The position numbers and the translations under genes were made by a program. A stretch of DNA of 64,000 nt from Sophora flavescens (Eukaryota > Streptophyta > Magnoliopsida > Fabales > Fabaceae), in contig CM061064.1 of the NCBI GenBank assembly GCA_030762895.1, forward strand, positions 241,457,086 to 241,521,085, written 5' to 3'. Below the pieces are notes generated by a model. It searched no databases and had not been told where the DNA came from. It saw only the letters and a list, made by a program, of their open reading frames with translations. Each line of letters begins with the position of its first letter. The first letter of the stretch is position 1. Of this stretch, positions 53,101 to 63,666 are shown one piece after another.

Positions 53101-56100
53101 AGTTCTTTGTCACGGATCAGTGCGCAGTCCATGATGTTCCTCCACTTAAATAGGCCTAACTTACTCATCTTATGCCCAATTAAGGCATATGATACCCTGT
53201 TGAAAGCTTATTTAGAGGCCCTTAATTTGGTCAAGGGTTAGGTCTGGATTAATAAGCATAAATAGTAATTTACAGCCGCGCAAGCCACAGACAGACAGAA
53301 ATTAGGCAACTTTTACAATCATTGCTTTTGCTTTTACATTATTGCACTTAATTGGGCTTAATTGCTAAACATTGTTAATTTTCGGATTTTTCACTCATCC
53401 TGACCTTGTTGCCTTGCGCAGAGCATAACTAGGGCTACAAATATCGGATTTTGGTGATCTTGTTGTCCCTAGAAAGAAAAGGAAGAGACCTACAATTTCG
53501 GGTTTCACAAGAATTGTCAAATTAGGCCAAAATCAAGGCTAAATTGGCTCGCGAGTTCTCTGGCGCGGATCAGTGTGCTGTCCATGATGTTCCTTCACTT
53601 AAATGGGCCTAACTTACTCATCTTAAGCCCAATTAAGGCATATGATACCTTGTTGGAACGCATATTCAGAGGCCATTAATTTGGTCTAGGTTTAGGTCTG
53701 GATTAATAAGCATAAATAACAGTTTACAGCCGCACAAGCCACGGAGAGACATAAATTAGACAACTTTTACAATCATTGCTTTTGCTTTAACATTATTGGA
53801 CTTAATTGGGCTTAATTGCTAAACATTGTTAATTTTTGGATTTTTCACTCATCCTGACCTTGTTGCCTTGCGCAGAGCATAACTAGAGCTACAAATATCG
53901 GATTTTGGTAATCTATCTGTCCATAGAAAGATAAGCAAGAGACCTACAATTTCGGGTTTCAAAAGAATTGTCAAATTAGGCCAAAATCAAGCATAAATTG
54001 GGTCGCGAGTTATCCGGCGCGGATCAGTGTGTAGTCGATGACGTTCCTTCACTTAAATGGGCCTAACTTACTCATCTTAAGCCCAATTAAGGCATATGAT
54101 ACCTTGTTGGAAAGCATATTCAGAGGCCATTAATTTGGTCTAGGGTTATGTCAGGATTAATAAGCATAAATAGCAGTTTACACCCGCACAAGCCAGAGAA
54201 AGACGGAAATTAGACAACTTTTACAATCATTGTTTTTGCTTTTACATTAGTGGGCTTAATTGGGCTTAATTGCTAAATCTTGTTAATTTTCGGATTTTTC
54301 ACTTATCCTGACCTTGTAGCCTTGCGCAGAGCATAACTAGACCTACAAATATCAGATTTTGGTGATCTTGCTGTCCCTTGAAAGATAAGGGAGAGACCTA
54401 AAATTTCAGGTTCCACAAGAATTGTCAAATTATGCCAAAATAAAGGATAAATCGGTTCCTGAGTTCTCTGGCACGGATCTGTGCGAAGTCCATGATGTTC
54501 CTCCACTTAAATAGGCCTAACTTACTCATCTTATGCCCAATTAAGGCATATGATACCCTGTTGAAAGCTTATTTAGAGGCCCTTAATTTGGTCAAGGGTT
54601 AGGTCTGGGTTAATAAGCATAAATAGTAATTTACAGCCGCACAAGCCACAGACAGACAGAAATTAGACAACTTTTACAATCATTGCTTTTGCTTTGACAT
54701 TATTGGACTTAATTGGGCTTAATTTCTAAACATTGTTAATTTTTGGATTTTTCACTCATCCTGACCTTGTTGCCTTCCACAGAGCATAACTAGGGCTACT
54801 AATATCGGATTTTGGTGATCTTGCTGCCCCTAGAAAGATAAGGAAGAGACCTACAATTTCGGGTTTCACAATAATTGTCATATTATGCCAAAATCAAGGC
54901 TAAATTGGGTCACGAGTTCTCTGGCACGGATCAGTGTGCTGTCCATGATGTTCCTTCACATAAATGGGTCTAACTTACTCATGTTAAGCCCAATTAAGCC
55001 ATATGATACCTTGTTGGAAAGCTTATTCAGAGGCCATTAATTTGGTCTAGGGTTATGTCAGGATTGATAAGCATAAATAGCAGTTTACAGCCTCACAATC
55101 CAGAGAAAGACGGAAATTAGACAACTTTTACAATCATTGCTTTTGCTTTTACATTATTGGGCTTAATTAGGCTTAATTGCTAAATCTTGTTAATTTTCGG
55201 ATTTTTAACTTATCCTGACCTTGTTGCCTTGCTCAGAGCATAACTAGACCTACAGATATCAGATTTTGGTGATCTTGTTGTCCCTAGAAAGATAAGGAAG
55301 AGACCTACAATTTCAGGTACCACAAGAATTGTCAAATTAGGCCAAAATCAAGGCTAAATTGGTTCCTGAGTTCTCTGGCACGGATCAGTGCACAGTCCAT
55401 GATGTTCCTCCACTTAAATAGGCCTAACTTACTCATCTTATGCCCAATTATGGCATATGATACCCTGTTGAAAGCTTATTTAGAGGCCCTTAATTTGGTC
55501 AAGGGTTATGTCTGGATTAATAAGCATAAATAGTAATTTACAGCCGCACAAGCCACAGACAGACATAAATTAGGCAACTTTTACAATCATTGCTTTTGCT
55601 TTTACATTATTGCACTTAATTGGGCTTAATTGCTAAACATTGTTAATTTTCGGATTTTTCACTCATCCTGACCTTGTTGCCCGGCGCAGAGCATAAGTAG
55701 AGCTACAAATATCGGATTTTGGTGATCTGGCTGTCCCTAGAAAGATAAGGAAGAGACCTACAATTTCGGGTGTCACAATAATTGTCATATTATGCCAAAA
55801 TCAAGGCTAAATTGGGTCGCGAGTTCTCTGGCGCGGATCAGTGTGTTGTCCATGATGTTCCTTCACATAAATGGGTCTAACTTACTCACGTTAAGCCCAA
55901 TTAAGGCATATGATACCTTGTTGGAAAGCTTATTCAGAGACCATTAATTTGGTCTAGGGTTATGTCAGGATTAATAAGCATAAATAGCAGTTTACAGCCT
56001 CACAATCCAGAGAAAGACGGAAATTAGACAACTTTTACAATCATTGCTTTTGCTTTTACATTATTGGGCTTAATTAGGCTGAATTGCTAAATCTTGTTAA

Positions 56101-57826
56101 TTTTCGGATTTTTCACTTATCCTGACCTTGTTCCCTTGCGCAGAGCATAACTAGACCTACAAATATCAGATTTTGGTGATCTTGTTGTCCCTAGAGAGAT
56201 AAGGAAGAGACCTACAATTTCAGGTACCACAAGAATTGTCAAATTAGGCCAAAATCAAGGCTAAATTGGTTCCTGAGTTCTCTGGCACGGATCAGTGCGC
56301 AGTCCATGATGTTCCTCCACTTAAATAGGCCTAACTTACTCATTTTATGCCCAATTAAGGCATATGATACCTGTTGAAAGCTTATTTAGAGGCCCTTAAT
56401 TTGGTCAAGGGTTAGGTCTGGATTAATAAGCATAAATAGTAATTTATAGCCGCACAAGCCACAGACAGACATAAATTAGGCAACTTTTACAATCATTGCT
56501 TTTGCTTTTACATCGTTGCACTTAATTGGGCTTAATTGCTAAACATTGTTAATTTTCGGATTTTTCACTCATCCTGACCTTGTTGCCTTGCGCAGAGCAT
56601 AAGTAGAGCTACAAATATCGGATTTTGGTGATCTTGCTGTCCCTAGAAAGATAAGGAAGAGACCTACAATTTCGGGTGTCACAAGAATTGTCAAATTACG
56701 CAAAAATCAAGCCTAAATTGGGTCGCGAGTTCTCTGGCGCGGATCTGTGTGCAGTCCATGATGTTCCTTCACTTAAATGGGCCTAACTTACTCATATTAG
56801 GCCCAATTAAGGCATATGACACCTTGTTGGAAAGCTTATTCAGAGGCGCTTAATTTGGTCTAGGGTTAGGTCAGGATTAATAAGCATAAATATCAGTTTA
56901 CAGCCGCACAAGGTAGAGAGAGACGAAAATTAGACAATTTTTACAATCATTGTTTTTGCTTTTACATTATTGGGCTTAATTGCTAAACATTGTTAATATT
57001 TGGATTTTTTACTCATCCTGACCTTGTTTCCTTGCGCAGAGCATAACTAGAGCTACAAATATCGTATTTTGGTGATCTTGTTGTCCCTAGAAAGATAAGG
57101 AAGAGACCTACAATTTCAGGTTTCACAAGTCTTGTCAAATTAGTCCAAAATCATGGCTAAATTGGGTTCCGAGTTCTCTGGCGCGGGTCACTATGCAGTC
57201 CATGATGTTCCTTCACTTAAATGGACCTAACTTACTCATGTTAAGGCCAATTAAGGCCTATGATACCTTGTTGGAAAGCTTATTCAGAGGCCCTTAATTT
57301 GGTCTAGGGTTAGGTCATGATTAATAAGCATAAATAACAGTTTACAGCTGCACAATCCAGGGAGTGACAGAAATTAGACAACTTTTACAATCATTGTGTT
57401 TGCTTTTACATTATTGTTCTTAATTGGGCTTAATTGCTAAACATTGTTAATTTTCAGTTTTGTCACTCAACCTGACCTTGTTACCTTGTGCACAGCATAA
57501 CTAGAGCTACAAATATCGGATTTTGGTGGTCTTGTTGTCCCAGTAAAGATAAGGAAGAGACCTACAATGTAAGGTTTCACAAGAATTGTCAAATTAGGCC
57601 AAAATCTTGGTTAAATTGGGTCCCTAGTTCTCTGGTGCGGATCAGTGCGCAGTCCATGATGTTCCTTCTCTTAAATGGGCCTAACTTACTCATCTTAAGC
57701 CCAATTAAGACATATGATACCATGTTGGAAAGCATATTCAGAGGCCATTAATTTGGTCTAGGGTTATGTCAGGATTGATAAGCATAAATAGCAGTTTACA
57801 GTCGCACAAGCCAGAGAAAAATGGAA
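50128..57826 (+). repeat. Satellite block with mixed trimer and dimer higher-order repeats
   Basis: Seventeen monomers from 50128 to 57373, about 453 bp each. B-like monomers with ACATTAGTGGGCTTAATT occur at 51487, 52848 and 54209, exactly 1361 bp apart (trimer spacing). Monomers with GCTTTAACATTATTGGAC lie at 52394 and 53755, also 1361 bp apart. From 55116 the period becomes a dimer: 55116/56023 share AATTAGGCT, and 55569/56475 share TTAGGCAAC and GCATAAGTAGAGC. The monomer at 57373 is a G-like relative. No gene is present. Confidence 0.88.
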
Positions 57827-58727
57827 ATTAGACAACTTTTACAATCATTGTTTTTGCGTTTACATTATTGGGCTTAATTGGGTTTAATTGCTAAATCTTG
57901 TTAATTTTCGGATTTTTCACTCATCCTGACCTTGTTGCCTTGCGCAGAGCATAACTAGAGCTACAAATATCGGATTTTGGTGATCTTGCTGTGCCTAGAA
58001 AGAAAAGGAAGAGACCTACAATATCGGGTTTCACAAGAATTGCCAAATTAGGCCAAAATCAAGGCTAAATTGGGTCGCGAGTTCTCTGGCGCGGATCAGT
58101 GTGCAGTCCATGATGTTCCTTCACTTAAATGGGCCTAACTTACTCATCTTAAGCCCAATTAAGGCATATGATACCTTGTTGGAAAGCATATTCAGAGGCC
58201 ATTAATTTGATCTAGGGTTAGGTCTGGATTAATAAGCATAAATAGCAGTTTACAGCCGCACAAGCCACAGAGAGACAGAAATTAGACAACTTTTACAATC
58301 ATTGCTTTTGCTTTAACATTGTTGGGCTTACTTGCGAAACAATGTTAATTTTCGGATTTTTCACTCATCCTAACCTTGTTGCCTTGCATAGAGTATAACT
58401 AGAGCTACAGGTATCGGATTTTGGTGATCTTGTTGTCCCTATAAATATAAGGAAGAGACCTACAAATTCAGGATTCACAAGAATTGTTGAATCAGGCCAA
58501 AATCATGGCTAAATCGGGTCGCTAGTTCTCTGGCGTGGATCAGTGTGCAGTCCATGATGTTCCTTCACTTAAAGGGGCCTAACTTACTCATATTAAGCCC
58601 AATTGAGACATATGATACCTTGTAGGAAAGCTTATTCAGATGCCCTTAATTTGGTATAGGGTTACTGGGTCAGGATTAATAAGCATAAATAGCAGTTCAC
58701 AGCCGCACAAGCCAGAGAGAGACAGAA

Positions 58728-59034
58728 ATTAGATAACTTTTACAATCATTGTTTTTCCTTTTACATTACTGGGCTTAATTGCTAAACATTGTTAATTTTC
58801 GGATTTTTCACTCATCCCGACCTTGTTGCCTTGTGCAGAGCATAACTAGAGCAACAAATATCGGATTTTCGTGATCTTGTTGTCCATAGAAAGATAAGCA
58901 AGAGACCTACAATTTCAGGTGTCACGAGAATTTTCAAATTAGGCCAAACTCAAGGATAATTTGGTCTAGGGTTAGGTCAGGATTAATAAGCATAAATAGC
59001 AGTTTACAGCAGCGCATGCCAGAGAGAGACGGAA
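58728..59034 (+). repeat. Truncated satellite monomer (~147-bp internal deletion)
   Basis: The monomer passes from the AGGCCAAA(A/C)TCAAGG region straight to TAATTTGGTCTAGGGTTAGG. It skips the segment that normally holds the CGAGTTCTC, CCATGATGTTCC and GGAAAGC motifs. The join lies in a shared TAAATT/TAATTT-like stretch, consistent with a microhomology deletion. Confidence 0.8.
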
Positions 59035-60708
59035 ATTAGACAACTTTTATAGTTATTGTTTTTGCTTTTACATTATTGGGATTAATTACTCAACATTGTT
59101 AATATTCGGATTTTTCACTCATCCTAACCTTGTTGCCTTGCGCAGAGCATAACTAGAGCTACAAATATCGGATTTTGGTGATCTTGCTATCCCTAGAAAG
59201 ATGAGGAAGAGACCTACAATTTCGGGTGTCACAAGAATTGTCAATTTAGGCCAAAATCTAGGCTAAATTGGGTCCCGAGTTCTCAAGCACGTATTAGTGC
59301 GCAATCCATGATGTGCCTTCACTTAAATGGGCCTAACTTACTCATCTTAAGCCCAGTTAAGGCACATGATATCTTGTTGGAAAGCTTATTCAGAGGCCCT
59401 TAATTTGGTCTAGGGTTAGGTCAGGATTATTAAGTATAAATAGAAGTTTACAGCCGCACAACCAAGAGAGAGAGAGTAATTAGACAACTTTTACAATCAC
59501 TGTTTTTGCTTTTAAATTATTGGGCTTAATTGCTAAACATTGATAATTTTCGGATTTTTAACTCATCTTGACCTTGTTGCCTTGCGCAGAGCATAACTTG
59601 AGCTTCAAATATCGGATTTTGGTGATCGTGATGTCCCTATAAAGATAAGCAAGAGACCTACAATTTCATGATTCACAAGAATTGTCAAATTAGGCCAAAA
59701 TCAAGTCTAAATTGGGTCCTGAGTTCTCTAGTGAGGATCACTGCGCAGTCCATGATGTTCCTTCACTTAAATAGGCCTAACTTACTCATCTTAAGCCCAA
59801 TTAAGGCATATGATACCTTGTTGGAAAGCTTATTAAGAGGCCCTTAATTTGGTCTAGGGTTAGGTCAGGATTAAAAAGGATAAAAAGCATTTTACAGTCG
59901 CACAAGCTTGAGAGAGACGAAAATTAGATAACTTTTACAATCATTGTTTTTACATTCATTTTATTAGGCTTAATTGCTAAACATTGTTAATTTTCCGATT
60001 TTTCACTCATCCTAACCTTGTTGCCTTGCACAGAGCATAACTAGAGCTACAAATATCGGATTTTGGTAATCTTGTTGTCCCTAGAAAGATAACGAAGAGA
60101 CCTACAGTTTCGGGTTCACAAGAATTGTCAAATTTGGCCATAATCATGGCTAATTTGGGTCCCGAGTTCTCTATCGCGGATCCGTGCGCAGTCCATGATG
60201 TTCATTCACTTAAATGGGCCAAATTTACACATCTTAAGCCTAATTAAGGCATATGATACGTTGATGGATTAATAAGCATTAATAGCATTTTACAGCTGCA
60301 CAAGCCAGTGAGAGACAAAAATTAGATAACTTTTACAATCATTGTTTTTGATTTTACACTATTGGGCTTAACTGGGCTTAATTGCTAAACATTGTTAATT
60401 TTCGGATTTTTCACTCATCCTGACCTTGTTGTCCTGCGCATAGCATAACTAGAGCTAAAAAATATCGGATTTTGGTGATCTTGTTGTCCCTAGAAATATA
60501 AGGAAGAGACCTACAATTTCAGGTTTCACAAGAATTGTCAAATTAGGCCAAAATCAAGGCTAAATTGGGTCCCGAGTTCTCTGGCGTGGATCAGTGCACA
60601 GTCCATGATGTTCCTTCACTTAAATGGGCCTAACTTACTCATCTTAAGCCTAATTAAGGCATCTGATACCTTGTTGGAAAGCTTATTCAGAGGCCCTTAA
60701 TTTGGTCA

Positions 60709-60711
60709 AGG
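60709..60711 (+). other. Predicted 3-bp target site duplication (AGG), left copy
   Basis: CACTA elements duplicate three target bases on insertion. The three bases before CACTA are AGG. Other monomers continue here as GGTCAAGGGTTAGG, so the element sits inside a known satellite motif. The matching right copy lies outside the window, so this is a prediction. Confidence 0.5.
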
Positions 60712-60728
60712 CACTAGTGGAAATAATG
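60712..60728 (+). repeat. CACTA terminal inverted repeat, left end
   Basis: CACTAGTGGAAATAATG. The first eight bases, CACTAGTG, are themselves a perfect palindrome. The inverted partner should end in CATTATTTCCACTAGTG outside the window. The inner boundary is a guess because only one end is visible. Confidence 0.8.
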
Positions 60729-60743
60729 TAATATACGGGAATA

Positions 60744-60960
60744 TTTTACGTCAGTTGACCATATGTTTGACGTCAAAAATGAGGCGGTGGCTGTTTTAGG
60801 AATATTAAATCACTATTTGCGTCAGTTGTGTAATGAACTGGCGTTAAAAGTGATTTGTAAGAATTATTAACACTTTTAACGTCATTTTTTTATACTACTG
60901 ACGTTCAAAGTTTGATTTTTACGTCAGTTAAATAAATAAATAACGTAAATAATTATATTC
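60744..60960 (+). repeat. CACTA subterminal repeats (ACGTCAGTT family)
   Basis: Short motifs in both orientations cluster within 250 bp of the terminus: TTACGTCAGTTG at about 60746, TTTGACGTCAAAA at about 60766, TTGCGTCAGTTG at about 60817, AACTGGCGTTAAAAG at about 60836, TTTTAACGTCA at about 60874, CTGACGTTCAAAG at about 60898, TTTACGTCAGTTAAAT at about 60918 and TAACGTAAATAA at about 60951. In characterised CACTA elements such motifs are binding sites for the element-encoded DNA-binding protein. That role is inferred here by position and arrangement. Confidence 0.7.
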
Positions 60961-61445
60961 CCCTCTGAAACCCATTCCTATCTTTCTTTCGTTGTCATCT
61001 CCCTGTTGTTACTCTTAACGTAGGTCACTCCATATAGTGTAGTTTATTTCTAATCTTTTTTTTAAACAAGTTTATTTTTAATCTTAATTAATTAGCTTCA
61101 ATTAGTAAACAAATTCTTGTGCAAATTAAAATAAATAAACACTTAACATAAAACAAGTTATATATGTATAATCAAATCGTATATCATTGAAGCGATTCGT
61201 AAGTTACAATTACATGATTAAAATATAAAAAAAAATTTCTGCAACATAGCCCTAAAATATAAAAAAGTTTCTGCTTCAACAACATTTTTTCTTCTCAGTC
61301 CTGTCCTCAGAAACTTCAATAGATGCATCTCCTCCCTCACTTGAATTCCTTGATGCATCATCTTGAATCCACAGTCACTTGCTGCCAAAGCGGAGTGAAA
61401 GGGATGACTGGGATGAAATAAAGTGAGGGAATCACATTACGTGAT

Positions 61446-61571
61446 TCACCCAACCTTACCATCCATGTTACGTGATTTACTTAACCTCGGAAGTTTTTTG
61501 ACCATTAAGACAAAGACCTTTAAGTCTAGGTATAGGAAGAAATAACAAAATCTCAAATATGATAGAGCCAT
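61446..61571 (-). other. Doubtful small minus-strand frame (41 codons) downstream of a TATA-like box, copy 1
   Basis: Begins MALSYLRF on the minus strand, about 85 bases downstream of a minus-strand TATA-like box at 61654-61665. Copy 2 (62438-62530) keeps the start and first ~26 codons with one change, but a two-base loss shifts its end and leaves 30 codons. The difference argues against coding constraint. I do not recognise the product. It is recorded only because a TATA-like box and frame occur together in both copies. Confidence 0.12.
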
Positions 61572-61653
61572 ATTGTGAAGGAATAGAAAATGCACGAAAT
61601 ATAGAGTAAAAGAAGAGGGGGGGTGTAATACAGACTGATACAGAAGAATGGTT

Positions 61654-61665
61654 CTTTATATAGAG
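61654..61665 (-). promoter_or_regulatory. Minus-strand TATA-like box, copy 1
   Basis: On the minus strand the sequence reads CTCTATATAAAG, a good match to the plant TATA consensus. A copy sits at the same place in the second duplicated block. Transcription is not shown. If used, the transcript would run outward, toward the element terminus. Confidence 0.3.
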
Positions 61666-61802
61666 AAGAGAGACTATACCTGATTTTCTTGAAAACTGAT
61701 CTATAAACTTAATGCTTATTAAGAGGATTAAGTTACAATGTGCATAGGTAAGTAGCACAGTAGTCAAAGAAATGAATGTTTTTGCAGAAACTTATACACT
61801 TT

Positions 61803-61895
61803 TAACGTCAGTTGTCTTCAACAACTGACATTACAATTGTTTTTAAAATAAAAATTATTTATTTTTAACGTCAGTTGTTTATACAACTGACATTA
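61803..61895. repeat. Two hairpins of the AACGTCAGTTG / CAACTGACATT type
   Basis: First stem: AACGTCAGTTG (about 61804-61814) with CAACTGACATT (about 61822-61832). Second stem: TAACGTCAGTTGT (about 61866-61878) with ACAACTGACATTA (about 61883-61895). Each has one mismatch and a loop of only a few bases. They mark the junction between the two copies of the tandem duplication and share the element's subterminal motif. Confidence 0.75.
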
Positions 61896-62611
61896 AAAGT
61901 GTGATTTTTTACTTCAGTTAAATAAATAGCTGACGTAAATAATCCTATATCCATATCTGAAATGCTCTGTTGTCACTCTTAACGCAGGTCACTCCATATA
62001 GTGCAGTTTATTTCTAAACTTTTTTTTAAACAAGTTTATTTTTAATCTTAATTAATTAGCTTGAATTAGTAAACAAACTCTTGTGCAAATTAAAATAAAT
62101 AAACACTTAACATAAAACAAGTTATATATGTATAATCAAATCGTATATCATTGAAGCGATTCATAAGTTACAATTACATGATTAAAATATAAAAAATTTA
62201 TGCAACATAGCCCTAAAATATAAAAAAGTTCCTGCTTCAATAACATTTTTTCTTCTTAGCCCTGTCCTCAGAAGCTCCAATGGATGCATCTCCTCCCTCA
62301 CTTGAATTCCATGATGCATCATCTTGAATCCACAGTCACTTGCTGCCAAAGAGGAGTGAAAGGGATGACTGGGATGAAATAAAGTGAGGGAATCACATTA
62401 CGTGATTCACCCAACCTTAACATCCATGTTACGTGATTTACTCAACCTCAAGTTTTTTGACCATTAAGACAGAGACCTTTAAGTCTAGGTATAGGAAGAA
62501 ATAACAAAATCTCAAATATGATAGAGCCATATTGTGAAGGAATAGAAAACACACGAAATATAGAGGAAAAGAAGAGGGGGGTGTAATACAGACTGATACA
62601 GAAGAATTGTT

Positions 62612-62623
62612 CTTTATATAGAG
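62612..62623 (-). promoter_or_regulatory. Minus-strand TATA-like box, copy 2
   Basis: Identical CTCTATATAAAG on the minus strand inside the second copy of the duplication. Conservation may simply reflect recent duplication. Confidence 0.3.
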
Positions 62624-62700
62624 AAGAGAGACTATAGATGATTTTCTTGAAAACTAATCTATAAACTTAATGCTCATTAAGAGGATTAAGTTACAATGTG

Positions 62701-62744
62701 CATGGGTAAGTAGCACAGTAGTCATGGGTTAGTAGCACAGTAGT
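62701..62744 (+). repeat. 22-bp tandem duplication private to copy 2
   Basis: Two consecutive 22-bp units, each beginning CATGGGT and ending CACAGTAGT, at 62701-62722 and 62723-62744, with one A/T difference. Copy 1 of the larger duplication has a single unit at the corresponding place (about 61741-61762). Confidence 0.9.
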
Positions 62745-62779
62745 CAAAGAAATGAATGTTTTTGCAGAAACTTATACAC

Positions 62780-62920
62780 TTTTAACGTCAGTTGTCTTCA
62801 ACAACTGACATTAAAAGTTTTTTTAAATAAAAAAAATTTATTTTTAACATCAGTTGTTTAATACAACTGACGTTAAATAAATGACCTTTAATGTCAGTTG
62901 TTACAAACAACTGACGTAAA
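62780..62920. repeat. Three further AACGTCAGTTG hairpins
   Basis: Stems lie at about 62783-62813 (TAACGTCAGTTG with CAACTGACATTA), 62845-62875 (AACATCAGTTGT with ACAACTGACGTT) and 62889-62917 (AATGTCAGTTG with CAACTGACG). The motif is the same as at the element terminus. They end just before the CT-rich leader of the transposase gene. Confidence 0.75.
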
Positions 62921-63015
62921 ATGTTGTTTTATTTTTGGTTTTTGATTATAACGTTTACACCCGCACGCCTTCTTCACTTTGCTCTGTAGGTCTCTGTTCT
63001 TCTCTTTTCATCACG

Positions 63016-63060
63016 CTCACTCTCACTCTCACTCTCAACTCTCACTCTCACTCTCACTCT
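63016..63060 (+). repeat. CTCACT microsatellite in the transposase leader
   Basis: About seven and a half CTCACT units with one interruption (TCAACTC). Sequence from about 62960 to 63300 is rich in C and T on this strand, including CCACCGCAACCACCGCGAG. This is the composition common in plant 5' untranslated leaders, and it differs sharply from the AT-rich DNA to its left. Confidence 0.85.
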
Positions 63061-63300
63061 GCCCTAATCGCGAGCTCATCTCCACCGCAACCACCGCGAG
63101 GGCTTCTTCGCCACCACCGTGAGGTACACTCTTAACCCTAAGTACTCTATCTTTCCCGCTCATTCTTTGCAATAACTTGACATCTCTCTTTCCCCTTCCC
63201 GCGCACTAACTCTCCTTGTCCCTCTGCTCTCAATAACCACATCTAACGTTGGCCACCACTCGAGCTCCCCTTCTCACCACCACACGAGCACCTATTTTTG

Positions 63301-63653
63301 GTGAGTCTTTAGGGAACATTTATTTATTTTTGGTTTTGAGTGTATGTTGAAACTGTAGTCTCTGTAGTTGAAACTTGAAACTGTGAGTTTGAGTTGTTTG
63401 GAATGTCTCTATTTCTGGTCGTGGGTTTTGTGTTTTTTCTTGTTTTTCTTCTGCTATCATGACCTATTTCAAAATGGGAAGAAATTTAGAGTTGCTTGTA
63501 GCATGTGACATCAACAATATATTGCTCATTGGAATTCTGTTTTGTTAATTTATCTTCATCTGTTTATTTCTTTTCTATCTTAAGAAAACTGAAAATGGTG
63601 TAAATTAGAAATAATTTTTAAACGCCTTGGATATATGTTTTGTATATCTATAG
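63301..63653 (+). other. Probable intron in the 5' leader of the CACTA transposase gene
   Basis: A strong donor (TTTTTG|GTGAGTCTTT) at 63301 and a T-rich stretch ending in an acceptor (TATATCTATAG|AACC) at 63653 enclose 353 bp that are AT- and T-rich, as plant introns are. The start codon follows 13 bases after the acceptor. The call is from motifs only, and other donors are possible. Confidence 0.5.
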
Positions 63654-63666
63654 AACCTATCTAGTT

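Larger units (their letters stand above)
57827..60711 (+). repeat. Diverged and truncated satellite monomers next to the CACTA insertion
   Basis: Starts lie at 57827, 58281, 58728, 59035, 59479, 59923 and 60321. Monomers here carry more private substitutions than the rest of the right half. Two have internal deletions: 58728-59034 is only ~307 bp, with GGATAATTTGGTCTAGG at about 58954-58970 joining middle to end. 59923-60320 is ~398 bp, with loss at about 60258-60270. The last monomer stops at 60711, after TTTGGTCAAGG, where the transposon begins. This looks like array-edge decay. No gene is present. Confidence 0.88.
60999..61800 (+). repeat. Internal tandem duplication in the CACTA element, copy 1
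   Basis: Matches copy 2 at an offset of about 964 bp, for example GGTCACTCCATATAGTG at 61023 and 61987. Similarity runs from the ACTCTTAACG region through the GATGCATCTCCTCCCTCACT stretch and on to CTTATACACTTTTAACG. The wider duplicated unit may begin at the hairpin near 60870. It is AT-rich with no supported gene on the plus strand. On the minus strand it holds a TATA-like box (61654-61665). Confidence 0.85.
61963..62782 (+). repeat. Internal tandem duplication in the CACTA element, copy 2
   Basis: Collinear with copy 1 and differing by scattered substitutions and small indels. An example is GCGGAGTGAAAGG in copy 1 against GAGGAGTGAAAGG here. It also has a private 22-bp tandem duplication near its right end, which raises the offset to about 980 bp there. 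No coding sequence is supported: minus-strand frames differ between copies by amino-acid changes and by a frame-changing indel near 62450. Confidence 0.85.

Noticed and set aside
1..60711. CRISPR array
   Set aside because: Repeats of ~453 bp directly abut with no spacers, in plant-type DNA.
1..60711. Transfer RNA or ribosomal RNA genes, or retroelement coding domains within the array
   Set aside because: I saw no cloverleaf-like segment, no ribosomal core motifs and no reverse transcriptase or integrase motifs in any frame.
1..60711. Identification as the ~528-bp subtelomeric khipu satellite of Phaseolus
   Set aside because: The period here is about 453 bp throughout, which does not fit.
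61284..61380. Minus-strand exon-like stretch ending in KKKCC, resembling a prenylated GTPase tail
   Set aside because: The frame is closed upstream by a stop next to the only nearby acceptor, and copy 2 shows several amino-acid changes and loses the final CC. No other GTPase motif is present.
61477..61767. 96-residue minus-strand frame beginning MTTVLLTYAHC
   Set aside because: It runs over the TATA-like box and low-complexity DNA, and no domain is visible. In copy 2 the corresponding region carries indels.
62935..63135. 66-residue plus-strand frame with TLTLTLTL and SHSHSHS runs
   Set aside because: It is the translation of the CTCACT microsatellite in a probable untranslated leader. The downstream start with a real domain is at 63667.
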